DNA from: Liolophura sinensis
Lineage: Eukaryota > Mollusca > Polyplacophora > Chitonida > Chitonidae
NCBI RefSeq assembly: GCF_032854445.1
Contig: NC_088305.1
Location: 26,310,628 to 26,374,627 of the forward strand
Length of the DNA: 64,000 nucleotides
Direction: 5' to 3'
The notes under the pieces were generated by a model. The model was not told the origin of the DNA. It was given only the letters and a program-made list of their open reading frames with translations, and did no database searches. Each line of letters opens with the position of its first letter. The stretch's first letter is position 1. Below are positions 13,101-22,117 of this stretch, one piece after another. The translations under genes were made by a program, and so were the position numbers.

Positions 13101-16100
13101 TATTCTTTATTAATATTGTTCTTTATTAATGGGCATAAAATACCATTTCTTTATCATCAAGCAAAACAATTGGCATCTATCAGAGATACACGTGTAACCC
13201 AACTGTTTATATCGTTTGTAGCAAAATAGAAACTACAGCTTTTTCATTGTAAATCACTGCAGACCGAAACTTGTCTGAGGCTACATTACTCATTTTGCCA
13301 GTTCTATAGACCGCTTAGAAAAGTGTTTTGAGGTTTGTTTGGAGGGTAGGATAATATCCCAGTGGAAAAATGTAAGTGTCAGCAACAAAGTCAATGCATT
13401 GACCTCATGACTTTTACTTGCCTCTGGGAAAATTTTAGGGGAAATGAAACATGCCACGTTATCATCAGCTGTGTGCAAAATTCTGTACCAACAACTGGAA
13501 TGGCTACTCCCCTAACATTATAAGTGAAGCAAGGAGGCATGAGCAACGCTTTTACTAACAATGTCTTGTTTTCATGTAAAAATCATCAATTTTAAACAGA
13601 GCAAACAGAAAATTTCAAACTGCGAACATAATACACGAGAAAAGTCAGGACGAGGTAGAGAGGAAATGAAGTCGTCTATGGTATTTTAGTACCAATGTTC
13701 TTCAAACATTGAATTGTATAGAAGAATCTACTGGTATGTACAGTGTACATGTATCTACATGTCTAACAATCTGCAATTATTCACTATTTAGTGCTATCCA
13801 CAGAAGCATGCCAACTGAGGTAAAGCTAAGGATGCTGTCACTTTTATGTCATGTTCCAAAACATTCTGACTTGCCTTGACATGAAGAACATTTCAGATGA
13901 AAGACCATAGTTCAATTCTTTTTTTTTATATGTTTTTTGACCTAGTAAAATGCATTTAAAACTTTGGTTTTTGCTGTGACGTTTTTTGACCAGTGATATC
14001 ACTTCCGCTTTCAGTCATTTGACACACATACATGTACATGTAGATTACAGCATGTATATTTCATAATTCAAAATGAATCTTCATTTAGAGCTATGAATGG
14101 ACCTTGAAACAAACTATTTGAAGCCAAAATATTGCTGTGATGTCACTGATACCCTACGGGTCTCAACAGACCATTACAGACTCCTTTGCTTTAAATGAAT
14201 TTTAGTAGGTTAGCAAAATTCTAAAAAAAGGAACTATATTTGTTGACAGTGTTTAATGGTCTTTTATCTGATAAATACTTTTCTCTTAGTGTTTTCTTTG
14301 CCTTTGAACATCAAAGCTTTCTTACACAATGTAAAATGTTATTAAACACTGTTATTGCTGACTGGGAGGAGGGAGAGAGAAGTTGGAATTTAAAAGACAT
14401 TCCAATGTTATGCATCTATTTGACAGGAAACAAGTTTTGGAACCTTGGTCATCGCCTGTATCAGGAAATTTCCCATCATGCAGCAGTCATTTCTATGTAA
14501 TAATACCTCAGGGCTTGTGATCACATAGCGATCTTACATGTAAGTCAAAACTCGAAATCATTTTCATATTGTCATTTCTGAAATAACAAGGTCAAAAAAT
14601 TGCTTGACAAATTCTGGATAAGTATTTGCAAAAGAAATTTCACCTGACATAACAAAACGTAGCAAACCATGCTTGTCAAATAAAAAAAAACAGTGCCTCT
14701 GTAGCTCAGTTGGTCAGCGCGGTATCACAGGGTAATGACCCAGGAGCCTCTCACCAATGTAGTCACCGTTAGTTCAAGTCCAGCTCATGTTGGCTTCCTC
14801 TCCGGCCGTACTTTGGTCTAGGGTTTCCCCGGGATCTACCCTGTTTCCTCCCATCATAATACCGGCCACCATCGTATAAGTGAAATATTCTTGAATATGG
14901 CGTAAAACACCAATCAAATAAATAAATAAAAAAAAAAACACAACTTTTGGGAAGGGGGTACGCGTTTCCATTGGGTACAGTGAGGTGCATATAAATGTAA
15001 ATTTAGTGTTACCCCAAACAAGCAACTTTTTAATCTGTGCCTGTCACAAAGGTATACTTGTACATGTAGGCAAAAGTCCAGATCAAAATCACTCCTCTGG
15101 CTTCCTGCCAGCCAAGCTGTCAATCATGTCGAGTAAAGGCTGTATATTTGACAGTCCTCAGATTGTTTACACAGTCAACAGTAGTAAATTTTCAAAGAGT
15201 AAAGCCTATTATAATGTCAAGAGAAAATCCCTTACTCAGGGACAACCCTTGGACATGTTCATACATGTGTGCAGATCTTAGGCCCCCATTCAGAAGTACT
15301 GATCAAAGCCCATTGAGCTAACAATCTTTTGACCCCTTAAACCACAGGTCAGGACATAAAACCTATTAAACGCAGTGTGCATTTTCCCCTGTTAAAGGAA
15401 GTAACAAGGTAGCAACTGTTGTTCTATTGACTGCTAACTGCTAAGTGCAGGTGCACTTTCATTGTCACATTAACAGGCTTAATGAACAGCTAGAGTTATT
15501 CAATCATGTGTGGGGAAGATTTGATGGCACTAGCAGCCTTGCCTGAATAAATGTTCGTATACAAGTACATGTATTAACAGACTATGAGTCCTGAGAGTGC
15601 ATTATACAGATCAACACTACACATGTCAGCTACACGTACTGTACATGTATAAATGAACCTCAATACAAGTTTTTCATTTTCCCTAAAATTATTGTTATTA
15701 CATGTAGAGACCCCTAGCCAGGATTTATGAAAGACGTGGGGCATGAGTGTCCTAGCCATAATAGCCGAGCGTCTGCATTCCCTACGGTTGCCAAGAACTT
15801 GCCATCGCTCTTGATGGCTATGTTGTAATTCAATACCAGTTTTTAATCTAGTTTGAGTCCTGGTTTAAATACATGTCACTGTAAATACCATGTCATCAAT
15901 GGAGCTCTCCTCCACTGTTAGTAAAAAATTGATATTTTCACACTTAGGTGTAAGCCTTTCCTACAGACATCACATAAGTATCACATTTAATTTATTTCTT
16001 AAAGGGAAAGAACCTGGACATGAATGTTATTTGTTCAGGAATTATGACATAATAGTGAGTAAGGCATTTGAAACAAAACACCGCCCTGTGACTGATGTCA

Positions 16101-19100
16101 CTTAAGTGACGTCAGTTTTATTTGACTGACGTCACTTGACGTCACTCAAATAAAGTTCATTTTGTTGAATAGTTTTGACTGGTCTGCTTGAGGAGAACTT
16201 TGTATAATAATTTTCTTATCCTACAAGATTAATTCATGAGTATGAGGCAGCACTTTGTCGCTGTTGTTGCTTTGACAGCTGCGTTCGTCCAGTTCGTAAA
16301 AAAAAATCGAACAGTCTTGTTCAGTGCGGTTTGTCTTTTGTGGGTGGACTGACGCTCCCTCTTCAGCTGAATCGAACTGGGCATGCTGTTGGCAATTGTC
16401 TTAAGTTTAACAATTAACAACTTGTCAATACAAGCTTGTTGATCTACAGTTGTGCATTATATATGCGCGGTTGGCTGAATGTTAGAATCTCGGAGTAGGA
16501 GTTATGAAGCTAACAAAGATTTTCGCTTTTATAGTTACTCCTCGATATTTGGAGGGGAAAAAAAGTCTTGCAATCTGAAGCATTGTTCAGTGAATACAAT
16601 ACAAGCCCACGAATGTCTTTACAGTACTGTTTTGCAGAAAAGGACAGGAAATCAAATAAAGTGGTTTTTTAGAGGCAGGGCGCGGACCTCCAGGCATTGC
16701 GCTGCGCCACGTGACAAACTGCTAACTAGGGGTCTGATGGAAGTGAGGTTTTGGAAATTTCCTTTGTTGAAAAAAACTTGTGAAGCATTTTTAATACCAA
16801 ACTCCACAATGATCTCAAAAGGTCAGCATCATTTCAATTGGCAATGTGTGCATCTCATACCAGTCAGTTACTGTATACAGTCAATGCAGATAATGTATGT
16901 GCCACACCTGAGTATCATTGTTGTAAGTGAGAAACATGCAAGTCAGCAAAATGCGCTTCATATAAAATAAAGTATACATGTACATGTATCTAGATATGAC
17001 CGGGTGAATTCTATTGTTTGTTTTGTTTATTTCTAGGTTTTTAACAAGCATTTGTTGTTCACAATGAAGAATCACCAGAGGGGAAAATTGGGAGTGTTGA
17101 TGTGTCAATAGTGAGTTTAGTGTGTCCTTTGAGGTCTCAGTACGTCAGAGAAACAGGGCAAGTACCTAGCAACATCAATGACCCAGTGTTCATAAAACAG
17201 ACTTACCCAGAGGGCGATCCCCAGTCCGAACTGTCATTGTCGTTCACAGAGAGGGTGTCCGAGGACTGCGTTAGTTTGTTCCCAGCGTCTTTAGACTTAG
17301 CAGAAAGTGAAGATGTGGCAGGTGCCCCGTCGCCTTTCAGTCGTATCCCGTGTTCGTGAAGCTGTTCATGCGATTTCGATCCTTTTCGATAAAACTGAAA
17401 GGCATGCTTGCCCTCAGGAAGCGGTGAGGCCAAGGATGGGTGGGTCTGATTGGGCGAAAGCACCTGCTGACCACTTTGATCCAGTTCAGCCTGCCCGACT
17501 TCTCTCACCATACAGTACGGTTTTGTGGGAGTGTAGTTCGGGTTTCGCACACTGACACAGCAGTCGGAACTGGAAGATGACTGGTGCATACATGATCCGC
17601 TGGAAGACACAGATGACTCTGAGCGAGACTGACAGGTGCAGGACAACGGTTGCGAACCATCCGCAGAACTAAGATCTGAACAGTGTGACGGCACAGAGGC
17701 CACAGCGTGTATCTCTTCAGAGGGTGCATCTGTCTGTATGACTGTTCTTCCATTGGCACCGCTAGTCATGCCAGACACGAGGCTGCCAATTTCAATTAAA
17801 GCCTTACAGGCATCCTTTCCTGGGGGATTCTTGTCCGTTGTTGTTTGAGAACGTAGCGTCTCGGCTAGGCGATCTATTTCAGAGCAAAGTGCAGAAGACG
17901 GGGCAGATTTCTTGTGTGTGTGTTTTTCCCTCCGCATGCCGCTTTGTGGACGCATGAAGGAGTTTGTCTGCAGAGATGTGGAGTTAGTGTTGGGTGACAC
18001 CTCTGATGCTCCTGAGGCGGTGCTGTCTCGTCTTGAACTACTTTGTCCACAGTACTGTTTTTTCACAGGCTTCTTATACTGAGGAGCAATGTTTGCCAGG
18101 TCCTTAGCACTGAGAGGTCTGTTGTATGGGTTGGCGTGACTGTGATGTCTTGGTGGGGATTTCCTAATTTCTCCCTGTTCCACAGGGGATGGGGTAGGGT
18201 GTGGTGCAGGCTTGGCTCCTCCTCCTGCTTGTGATGTATCAGGGGCAGCTTTGAAGCTTGTCGATATAACTTTACCTGTCAAGGAAGAAACACCTGGACT
18301 GTTACGGTAATTCGAAAACATGAGCTAACAACATGACACACTTTACTTTTTGCAAAAAATCTGTTTGAACATTCAAATCTATCCTAATGTTCTACATGCA
18401 CCAGGAGTTGGATGTTATAATGCACATAGCACACATATAACTTGTATTTCAAATCTCACTCCAATTTCACTGTACACATATGTACGGACATATACCACTG
18501 TATAGATATTACAAATTGTGCAAATCTGCAAAGGGGACCAAGGTGGTTAGTACACCAGCGTGGCACGATGACACAGGAGCCCTCCCACCACTGCAGTCAC
18601 TGTGAGCTCAAGTCCAGCCCATACTAGCTTCTTTTTCAGTTGTATGGCGGTTGTATGTACATAACTAACAAATCTTCCTAATAACTAATATACATTTACA
18701 TGGTGTCTGGCAAGTATTTATTTATTTGCTTGTTCATTAACACCATATTAAAGATTTTTTTAACATATACATGCACATAATGACTGTTGTCAGTTTAATG
18801 GGTGAAGGGAACAGGGTTGCCTTGGTAACGTACTGATCTGTTACAATTTACTGACAAACTCTGGCGAACAGTTAAGAACAGTTAACATGTCTCTCCATGT
18901 ACAACTGTGCAATTGGCCCTATGAATGCTGTCAACCACTTATTGTCACCAAGGCCCCATGAACAAACAGAGCATTAAAAATTTCCTGTCAATGGCCAGGA
19001 TTGAACCGCTACCTTATGTGCCGTATCTGGCAGTAATTACAGCTCTAAGCGTTAAGCTGCAAGACTTGTAGGAATATTGTAGTAAAGATACACATAATAA

Positions 19101-19420
19101 AGTAGGAAAGGTACCCAAACTAAGACCTCTTTTTTTCCACGTTGAGCAAAGCCTAAAAAAATTGATAACCAGACAATACCTGAAGGGAGCATATACATGT
19201 AAGGGATGCCACTTGCTCCATAACTGTAGGGTGAACCCGTGCTACTGGCCGCATTCCTCAAGGCTAGGATATCAGACTGGTTGAACAGCTGCACGGTTTG
19301 GTCAGCTGGTTTGTGTACTGTAGCAAGGGTTTGCGAGCCTGCTGACGAAGTGGCAGCTGTTTCTTCAAAAGACAGCTCCTCCAGACTTGCCGTCAGCTTT
19401 CCTAGGTTCGAGTCCCCCAT
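925..19420 (-). CDS. TTLL4: TTLL4, tubulin polyglutamylase (15 exons, 3' end missing)
   Basis: Adds glutamate side chains to glutamates in tubulin tails; family knowledge gives TTLL4 a chain-initiating role on tubulin, and nucleosome assembly proteins are also substrates. Exons in transcript order: 19469-19180, 18275-17207, 12824-12712, 12407-12171, 11342-11232, 10312-10236, 9234-9040, 8169-8087, 7942-7814, 6772-6650, 5783-5685, 4621-4487, 2944-2810, 2022-1911, 1135-925. All junctions keep phase, giving about 1,023 codons from the first in-frame ATG (19420-19418). Residues 1-470 are Ser-rich and low complexity; the TTL domain follows from about 540 to 950 with [47 protein letters not shown] and the metal-binding [12 protein letters not shown]...LEVNISPS. 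A helical tail with [11 protein letters not shown] matches TTLL4 rather than TTLL5. Start uncertain: exon 1 is open upstream of the ATG and has an acceptor, so a further 5' exon exists. The human protein is about 1,200 residues, so the C-terminus is missing. Confidence 0.93.
1326..1600. repeat. Dispersed repeat, family R1
   Basis: Starts with gtcctactcaacagttttt and ends near tttttaaagtctttggtatgg. A decayed piece recurs at about 56222-56310 (ccaaggacaccaaacatgac and gacactgaatgcc). Its two ends resemble the ends of the repeat at 6957-7275, so they look like subfamilies of one non-autonomous element. No protein coding seen. Confidence 0.55.
1911..2022 (-). CDS. TTLL4: TTLL4 exon 14
   Basis: Encodes [20 protein letters not shown] and [17 protein letters not shown], the helical linker after the catalytic core (KAYYL in the human protein). 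Acceptor ttcttag, donor gtaagt; phase 0 at its 3' end. Confidence 0.88.
2810..2944 (-). CDS. TTLL4: TTLL4 exon 13
   Basis: Starts by completing the Ser of NISPS, then [20 protein letters not shown] and [13 protein letters not shown]. The SIKG-x-MI-x-D motif is typical of TTLL4. Acceptor tttctag, donor gtgagt. Confidence 0.95.
3466..3629. repeat. 15-bp minisatellite, 11 copies
   Basis: Unit gacccagttaaacac with variants (gacccagtaaaacat, atcccagttaaacac); one copy lacks a base. In the TTLL4 intron between exons 12 and 13. The unit length is a multiple of three, so ORFs run through it on both strands; these are not genes. Confidence 0.95.
3889..4021. mobile_element. Short inverted-repeat element (MITE-like, 133 bp)
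   Basis: Bounded by a perfect 17-bp inverted repeat: cactttcacaaaacttc at 3889-3905 and its complement at 4005-4021. Inner bases are also partly complementary. No coding capacity. Looks like a small palindromic DNA element; no second copy was noticed in the window. Confidence 0.6.
4487..4621 (-). CDS. TTLL4: TTLL4 exon 12, catalytic metal-binding segment
   Basis: Encodes [20 protein letters not shown] then [20 protein letters not shown] and NISP. The Glu and Asn of LEVNISP are the Mg/ATP ligands of the family. Acceptor aatgcag, donor gtgaag. Confidence 0.96.
5010..5153. repeat. 16-bp minisatellite, 9 copies
   Basis: Purine-rich unit gcagaggatctatgga with variants such as acagagggtctatgga. 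Lies in the TTLL4 intron between exons 11 and 12. Confidence 0.9.
5215..5353 (-). mobile_element. SINE fragment (tRNA-like head)
   Basis: Minus-orientation head of the main SINE family: the plus strand ends aaccaactgagccacggaggccc, the complement of a tRNA-like A box region, with the B-box-like cttgagctcac upstream. The body is lost after about 5215. Confidence 0.75.
5465..5655 (-). mobile_element. SINE fragment (body and tail)
   Basis: Begins with the tail and core (attggtgctttatgccatac, actcaagaatatttcacct), then gtaggaggaaaccgggcaga. The head region is strongly decayed. Confidence 0.75.
5685..5783 (-). CDS. TTLL4: TTLL4 exon 11
   Basis: Encodes [20 protein letters not shown] then [12 protein letters not shown]. 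Acceptor gttgtag, donor gtatgt. Its first 40-odd bases together with the acceptor are repeated seven or so times in the adjoining upstream intron; this copy is the only one followed by the rest of the exon. Confidence 0.94.
5735..6275. repeat. 67-bp tandem repeat derived from TTLL4 exon 11 start
   Basis: About eight copies with a period near 67 bp. The first copy overlaps the real exon 11 (5685-5783). Each later copy repeats the 3' splice site (gttgtag on the minus strand) and the first 40 or so exon bases, followed by a short spacer ttactaacaggtttattactgt. The copies lack the rest of the exon and its donor. Confidence 0.93.
6650..6772 (-). CDS. TTLL4: TTLL4 exon 10
   Basis: Encodes [19 protein letters not shown] (HLTNYS is a signature of glutamylating TTLLs) and ends GHKW with the Trp codon split over the junction. 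Acceptor tgtttag, donor gtaagc. Confidence 0.96.
6808..7400. repeat. Second dispersed repeat family R2, split by an insertion
   Basis: 6808-6954 and about 7290-7400 resemble successive parts of the sequence at 18717-19060 (a start with ttatttgattgctgtttaatgcc, then acttactgacaa-type segment, then aaggcccatgaacaa-type segment). The R1-like repeat 6957-7275 interrupts it. Boundaries are approximate. Confidence 0.45.
6957..7275. repeat. Dispersed repeat, family R1-like
   Basis: Starts gtgagtgattggggtttaac and ends near gatctactgcccccgaagcg. Shares with 1326-1600 the opening actcaa...ttttcagtcatatcacgacg and the close gctgaacgccaagc...ttttaaggtcttaggt. I recall very similar sequence as an abundant repeat in molluscs, but this was not checked. 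Confidence 0.55.
7814..7942 (-). CDS. TTLL4: TTLL4 exon 9
   Basis: Encodes [20 protein letters not shown] and [17 protein letters not shown], conserved central strands of the TTL domain. Acceptor tgtgtag, donor gtaagc; phase continuous with both neighbours. Confidence 0.96.
8087..8169 (-). CDS. TTLL4: TTLL4 exon 8, Gly-rich ATP loop
   Basis: Encodes [20 protein letters not shown] plus RRPVIVQR. The RGIGI loop is the ATP-contacting glycine loop of TTL enzymes. Acceptor ttttag, donor gtaagt. Confidence 0.96.
8318..8596 (-). mobile_element. SINE, near full length
   Basis: Minus orientation. The plus strand begins with the tail (tttatttatttatttgattg), then core gccgtactcaagaatatttc, body, B-box-like ggacttgaactcac and A-box-like ccaactgagccacggaggcc. 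One of the two best full-length copies in the window. Confidence 0.93.
8597..8853 (-). mobile_element. SINE, older copy next to the first
   Basis: Directly abuts the head of the SINE at 8318-8596, same orientation, more diverged (gccgtattcaataatatttc, ending accaaccaggaggcct). Confidence 0.85.
9040..9234 (-). CDS. TTLL4: TTLL4 exon 7
   Basis: A 65-codon exon beginning [20 protein letters not shown] and ending KQKWIIKP, the first nucleotide-binding lysine region of the ATP-grasp-like fold. Acceptor gctag, donor gtaggc. Confidence 0.96.
10236..10312 (-). CDS. TTLL4: TTLL4 exon 6
   Basis: Encodes [20 protein letters not shown] plus REYQK, the TTLL4-type W-x-GCxGxHMKS motif. Acceptor cttgcag, donor gtgagt; ends on a codon boundary. 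Confidence 0.95.
10428..11205. repeat. 78-bp tandem repeat, about 10 copies
   Basis: Unit contains ctacatgtaccatgacaag, gttataggcatacatgtatc and tagttactataaacttagc. Copies diverge progressively to the right. Lies between TTLL4 exons 5 and 6 and ends within about 30 bp of the exon 5 donor. Confidence 0.92.
11232..11342 (-). CDS. TTLL4: TTLL4 exon 5
   Basis: Encodes [20 protein letters not shown] and [17 protein letters not shown], the entry to the TTL domain. Acceptor tttcag, donor gtaagc; the last Arg codon is completed by the next exon. Confidence 0.92.
11513..11797. repeat. 31-bp minisatellite, about 9 copies
   Basis: Unit tactactcatgcatgtgttt + gacgagcacaca. In the TTLL4 intron between exons 4 and 5. 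Confidence 0.95.
12171..12407 (-). CDS. TTLL4: TTLL4 exon 4
   Basis: Ser-rich linker, then [20 protein letters not shown], which matches the motif just ahead of the catalytic domain in TTLL4 (PSLFPSVPPTLYF in the human protein, from memory). Acceptor ttcacag, donor gtaaga. Confidence 0.88.
12712..12824 (-). CDS. TTLL4: TTLL4 exon 3, acidic segment
   Basis: Encodes [20 protein letters not shown] followed by a run rich in Asp and Glu. Joins exon 2 in phase (SG|ERLPG). The donor was chosen at atcg|gtgacc (12711) because this keeps phase with the next exon; reading further gives a stop and the alternative aca|gtatga donor breaks phase. The 3' boundary is the least certain in this gene. Confidence 0.7.
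14692..14937 (+). mobile_element. SINE, near full length
   Basis: Plus orientation: gcctctgtagctcagttggt head, B-box-like gttcaagtccagctcat, body, core and tail caatcaaataaataaataaa. A stretch of the middle body is shorter than in the 40840 copy. Confidence 0.9.
16093..16144. promoter_or_regulatory. Cluster of CRE-type sites
   Basis: Three perfect palindromic TGACGTCA sites (16107-16114, 16127-16134, 16137-16144) and one TGATGTCA (16093-16100) in 52 bp. TGACGTCA is the CREB/ATF consensus. Intronic in TTLL4, downstream of the Ser-rich exon, so it could serve an enhancer or an internal promoter; function is inference. Confidence 0.5.
17207..18275 (-). CDS. TTLL4: TTLL4 exon 2, large Ser-rich exon
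   Basis: A 1,069 bp exon, by far the longest in the window, read through in one frame between acceptor ttgacag and donor gtaagt. It encodes about 356 residues dominated by Ser, with Pro- and Gln-rich patches (for example [20 protein letters not shown]) and many Ser runs. It is probably disordered and corresponds in position to the poorly conserved N-terminal half of vertebrate TTLL4. Confidence 0.85.
18530..18645 (+). mobile_element. SINE head fragment
   Basis: Decayed head with gatgacacaggagccctccc, then ctgtgagctcaagtccagcc (B-box-like). The body is lost after agcttctttttcagttgtat. Confidence 0.65.
18717..19060. repeat. Dispersed repeat, family R2
   Basis: Contains tatttgcttgttcattaaca, gttacaatttactgacaaac and a final segment that on the minus strand reads as a decayed tRNA-like stretch ending ggttcaatcctggcc. 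Matches in order the split copy at 6808-7400. Confidence 0.45.
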
Positions 19421-19469
19421 CTGTAATCTGCTCACCAATGAATTCCTAATACTGGCAAGGATCTCATGT
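19180..19469 (-). CDS. TTLL4: TTLL4 exon 1 of those seen (N-terminal)
   Basis: Acceptor ctccag precedes 19469 and donor gtattg follows 19180. The reading frame is open from the first base (HEILASIRNSL...), with the first in-frame ATG at 19420 (MGDSNLGKL). It ends one base into a Gly codon completed by the next exon (LPSG|KVIST). Either translation starts here, or an undetected upstream exon supplies the start and two bases of the first codon. Confidence 0.75.
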
Positions 19470-20174
19470 CTGGAGAAAACACAAATATTTATTTGTGTAT
19501 ATACTATACGTGTGTATTTTGTAAACCAGATGTTTTTTTCCTCACCAATGAGACTGAAACTTTTCCAGGAAGTGTGAAAAAAATTACTTTAGCAAGACAC
19601 TCAAAGGAGCCCAAAATAAATTTGTACAAAGTAAACCAAAAAGGAAATGAAAACTGCCATGTTTCTCAAGTATTTGCACTGTGCATGAACAATGCCATGA
19701 CAATGGCCAGCATTATGGTCGGGGGAAAAAGGCATAAAATTTAATGGAATGTTACATTGTATCAGTTTCTACTATAAAGTCATTATGTCACTGTAAGGTG
19801 AAGCCATTATGATGAGTTTGGATTCATCGTGAGCACTGCAGCCAGGCATTTGCTGGGTTCCCGTAGTGTCAAGCCAAAATGCCTGCTTTCCAAAATGGTC
19901 ACTATATACATGTATATATTAACTGCACATTATTAGTCAGTGCTTTGTTGAATTAACCTTTTCCTATCTATCTTAACAAAATATTAAAGCTCTGCATTTA
20001 ATTTTTCAGAGTGCTTCAGCGTGACCATATGGTGTTAGAAACAGTCAGAAATAAAAATATCGCTTGATCAATTAAGTTGATGACACTTAAAATACAAACA
20101 AAATACAATGTTTCAACATAGACCCCAATGATTTCAATCAGCTAGTTTGCACATACATTTTATATAGTGCGCTC

Positions 20175-20262
20175 GTACGCTCCTCCCACCACATTGCTGG
20201 CTGCCATTGTATAAGTAAAATATTCTTGAGTACGGCATAAAACACCAATCAAATAAATAAAT
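20175..20262 (+). mobile_element. SINE tail fragment
   Basis: Carries ctcctcccaccacattgctg, core attcttgagtacggcataaa and tail caatcaaataaataaat. Confidence 0.8.
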
Positions 20263-20420
20263 ATATAGTGTGCTAAACACAGGATAACAACCCGAATGAA
20301 AGAAATTATATCATTAGCTAGTCCCGAAAGACTCCAACTCCTTTTCTTACACTGGCGTAGAGTCGTTGGAGTCTCGACACTTACAATGTTCATTTTGTAC
20401 TCAATGACGGTTCAGGCCAA

Positions 20421-20772
20421 TTGTCTTTGTTATCAAACAAGTCTCGTTCAACTAAAAGACACCAACCTAAAGACCTGCTTTCCGCACCCACTGCACCATC
20501 ACCATATGTCCCTTCCCAACTTCAGATAGATTTATTATAGCCATGAAGGCTTCCACAGTATGTGCGCCTCTGCGACATGCGCATGGGAAGATGGCGGCAT
20601 TTGCTGAGGAACGTATATATATCATGGAAGCCTGCATGGCTGTAATAAATCTATTCTAAATCAAGTAGACAAGTATGGAGGCGTATGGAGGCATGTGGTA
20701 GGTGCGGAAAGCAGGTCTTTAAGTCGATGCCTTTTATCTGCACGAGACCTGTTTGAAAACGAAGACAATCGT
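20421..20772. repeat. Long imperfect inverted repeat with YY1/NRF1-like centre
   Basis: The left arm, about 20421-20560, pairs with the right arm, about 20622-20772. Shared blocks include aaagacctgctttccgcacc, atagatttatta and agccatgaaggcttcca versus its near-complement. The unpaired centre has catgcgcatg (20576-20585) and AAGATGGCGGC (20588-20598), a textbook YY1 core-promoter site. Confidence 0.8.
20576..20598 (+). promoter_or_regulatory. NRF1-like and YY1-type sites
   Basis: Palindromic catgcgcatg followed two bases later by AAGATGGCGGC. In animals the latter often sits at the start of transcription or translation in YY1-bound promoters. A short reading frame opens at its ATG (20591) and closes after 22 codons. 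Could mark a start site; inference. Confidence 0.4.
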
Positions 20773-21366
20773 TTTAGGGAATCAGTGGATAGCAAAAATA
20801 AGGTAGGGTTCGATCAACTTTTTTTATGAAATGGTCCGCGTGGAAGTCTATATGACCTGAGCTAGGCCTTACGGTAGGAATTTCCATGTAAGCTTTGGGC
20901 TATACCTACATGCACTAGCCCTATCATCATCACTGTCAACGTTAACAGACAAGACATGATATCTTGCAGTAATGTGTATAATAAACTGCAACAGTAACAG
21001 ATCGTAATGGGGAATAGCAACACTGGCAGTTTTTATCTCTACTTTCACATCAACCACTGAAAACTGTGAAGTGAATAAAATTAAAGCGAGCAACTTCGTT
21101 GACAACAACAACAGCAGCAACAGGCGCACTTTTCGAGAAGCCAAATTTGCAAAGCTTTAACAAAATAGCACTAAGAAAATCTTTGTAAAAATATGATGTC
21201 GTTACCTTTCTGCATCCAAATACTATATCCTATTCACGAATTAACTGGAGGAGTTCATGTTTTCTTACAACCATAACGTATTTCCCGAAAACGCTAGACA
21301 GGAATTTTGTTTGCAACCTTCCACCGCAACCAACATAAACTGCAATTCGATGCTAGGGAGCAGGGT

Positions 21367-21452
21367 CACGTGCTGTAGCTTGAGACCAATCACAACATCG
21401 AATGAGATCTGATTGACCAATGAAATTTTTATATCCATTAAAGCGCGCCAAA
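21367..21452 (-). promoter_or_regulatory. Putative TTLL4-side promoter elements
   Basis: E-box CACGTG (21367-21372), CCAAT boxes at 21386-21390 and 21417-21421, and gcgcgccaaa (21443-21452), the complement of the E2F consensus TTTGGCGCGC. Clustered within 90 bp upstream of TTLL4. Orientation and target gene are inference. Confidence 0.4.
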
Positions 21453-22106
21453 ATGTGCTGCAATGAGAAGACAACTCGCCAAATTTTAAAAATATTCAAA
21501 TATTTTCGATTTAAAACAGTTACCTCCCTTGAACCTGTCTTTTTCTATTCTAAATCAAATATTTCACTGACTGCAGAAACGTATGAAAAAGACAACGTGA
21601 TACATTGGCAAGGGAGTTGAAGTTTTGACTTAAATGAAATGTTTGCTAAATAAAAAATTAGAAAAATTACCAAGTGGTGCAGGAACATGGTTAAATTATG
21701 AGCTTTAAATGAGGTTCAGTTTACACATTAATAGTTAACGGGTTTTTTGTGTTGGGGAGGAAGGGGGGAGGAAACACTGCACTCTCTTATGCTGTGTCAG
21801 TGTGGGAAACCTGAACTACAGTGACGTAGAACTTTGTTAAACATAAGAATTTGTGCTTTTATTTGGGCTTTTACATCTCATGAACAAGACAAGACTTGGC
21901 GATAATTACGCATTTTTATAACATGTCTTTGCGAGAAGGGGTGTGAAGCGGCTATTTGTTTACAATCACAACGAAAATATTTTTTATATAATTGTCTTAT
22001 TTGCTTTAATTGGCTGGCATCTTTGCGGCTGTGAATAAAAGGGAGGTAAGTCGGATGGAGTGTGGAGCTCTTTCGACAAGAAAGGTAGAAAAGGTGTCCT
22101 TCCACA

Positions 22107-22117
22107 TTTGGCGGGAA
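22107..22117 (+). promoter_or_regulatory. E2F-type site upstream of FANCD2
   Basis: TTTGGCGGGAA is a near-perfect E2F site. FANCD2 is expressed with the cell cycle and Fanconi genes respond to RB/E2F in mammals. A plausible 5' untranslated exon could follow and end at catg|gtgaga (22142), splicing to the acceptor at 24918-24919; this is inference. Confidence 0.4.

Larger units (their letters stand above)
12825..17206. other. TTLL4 intron (between exons 2 and 3)
   Basis: The longest TTLL4 intron. It holds one SINE (14692-14937) and a cluster of CRE-type sites (16093-16144). A plus-strand ORF of 163 codons at 16479-16970 has no recognisable domain. Nothing else stands out. Confidence 0.6.

Noticed and set aside
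16479-16970. 163-codon plus-strand ORF
   Set aside because: No recognisable domain, no splice partners, and it is inside a TTLL4 intron; probably chance, although the longest non-repeat orphan ORF here.
20591-20656. Short plus-strand reading frame starting at the YY1-type ATG
   Set aside because: Only 22 codons, partly inside the palindrome arm; kept as a regulatory observation, not a gene.
20869-21144. 91-codon minus-strand ORF starting MASRKVRLLLLLLL as a TTLL4 first exon
   Set aside because: Looks like a signal peptide, which a cytoplasmic TTLL would not have, and no donor in matching phase was found.
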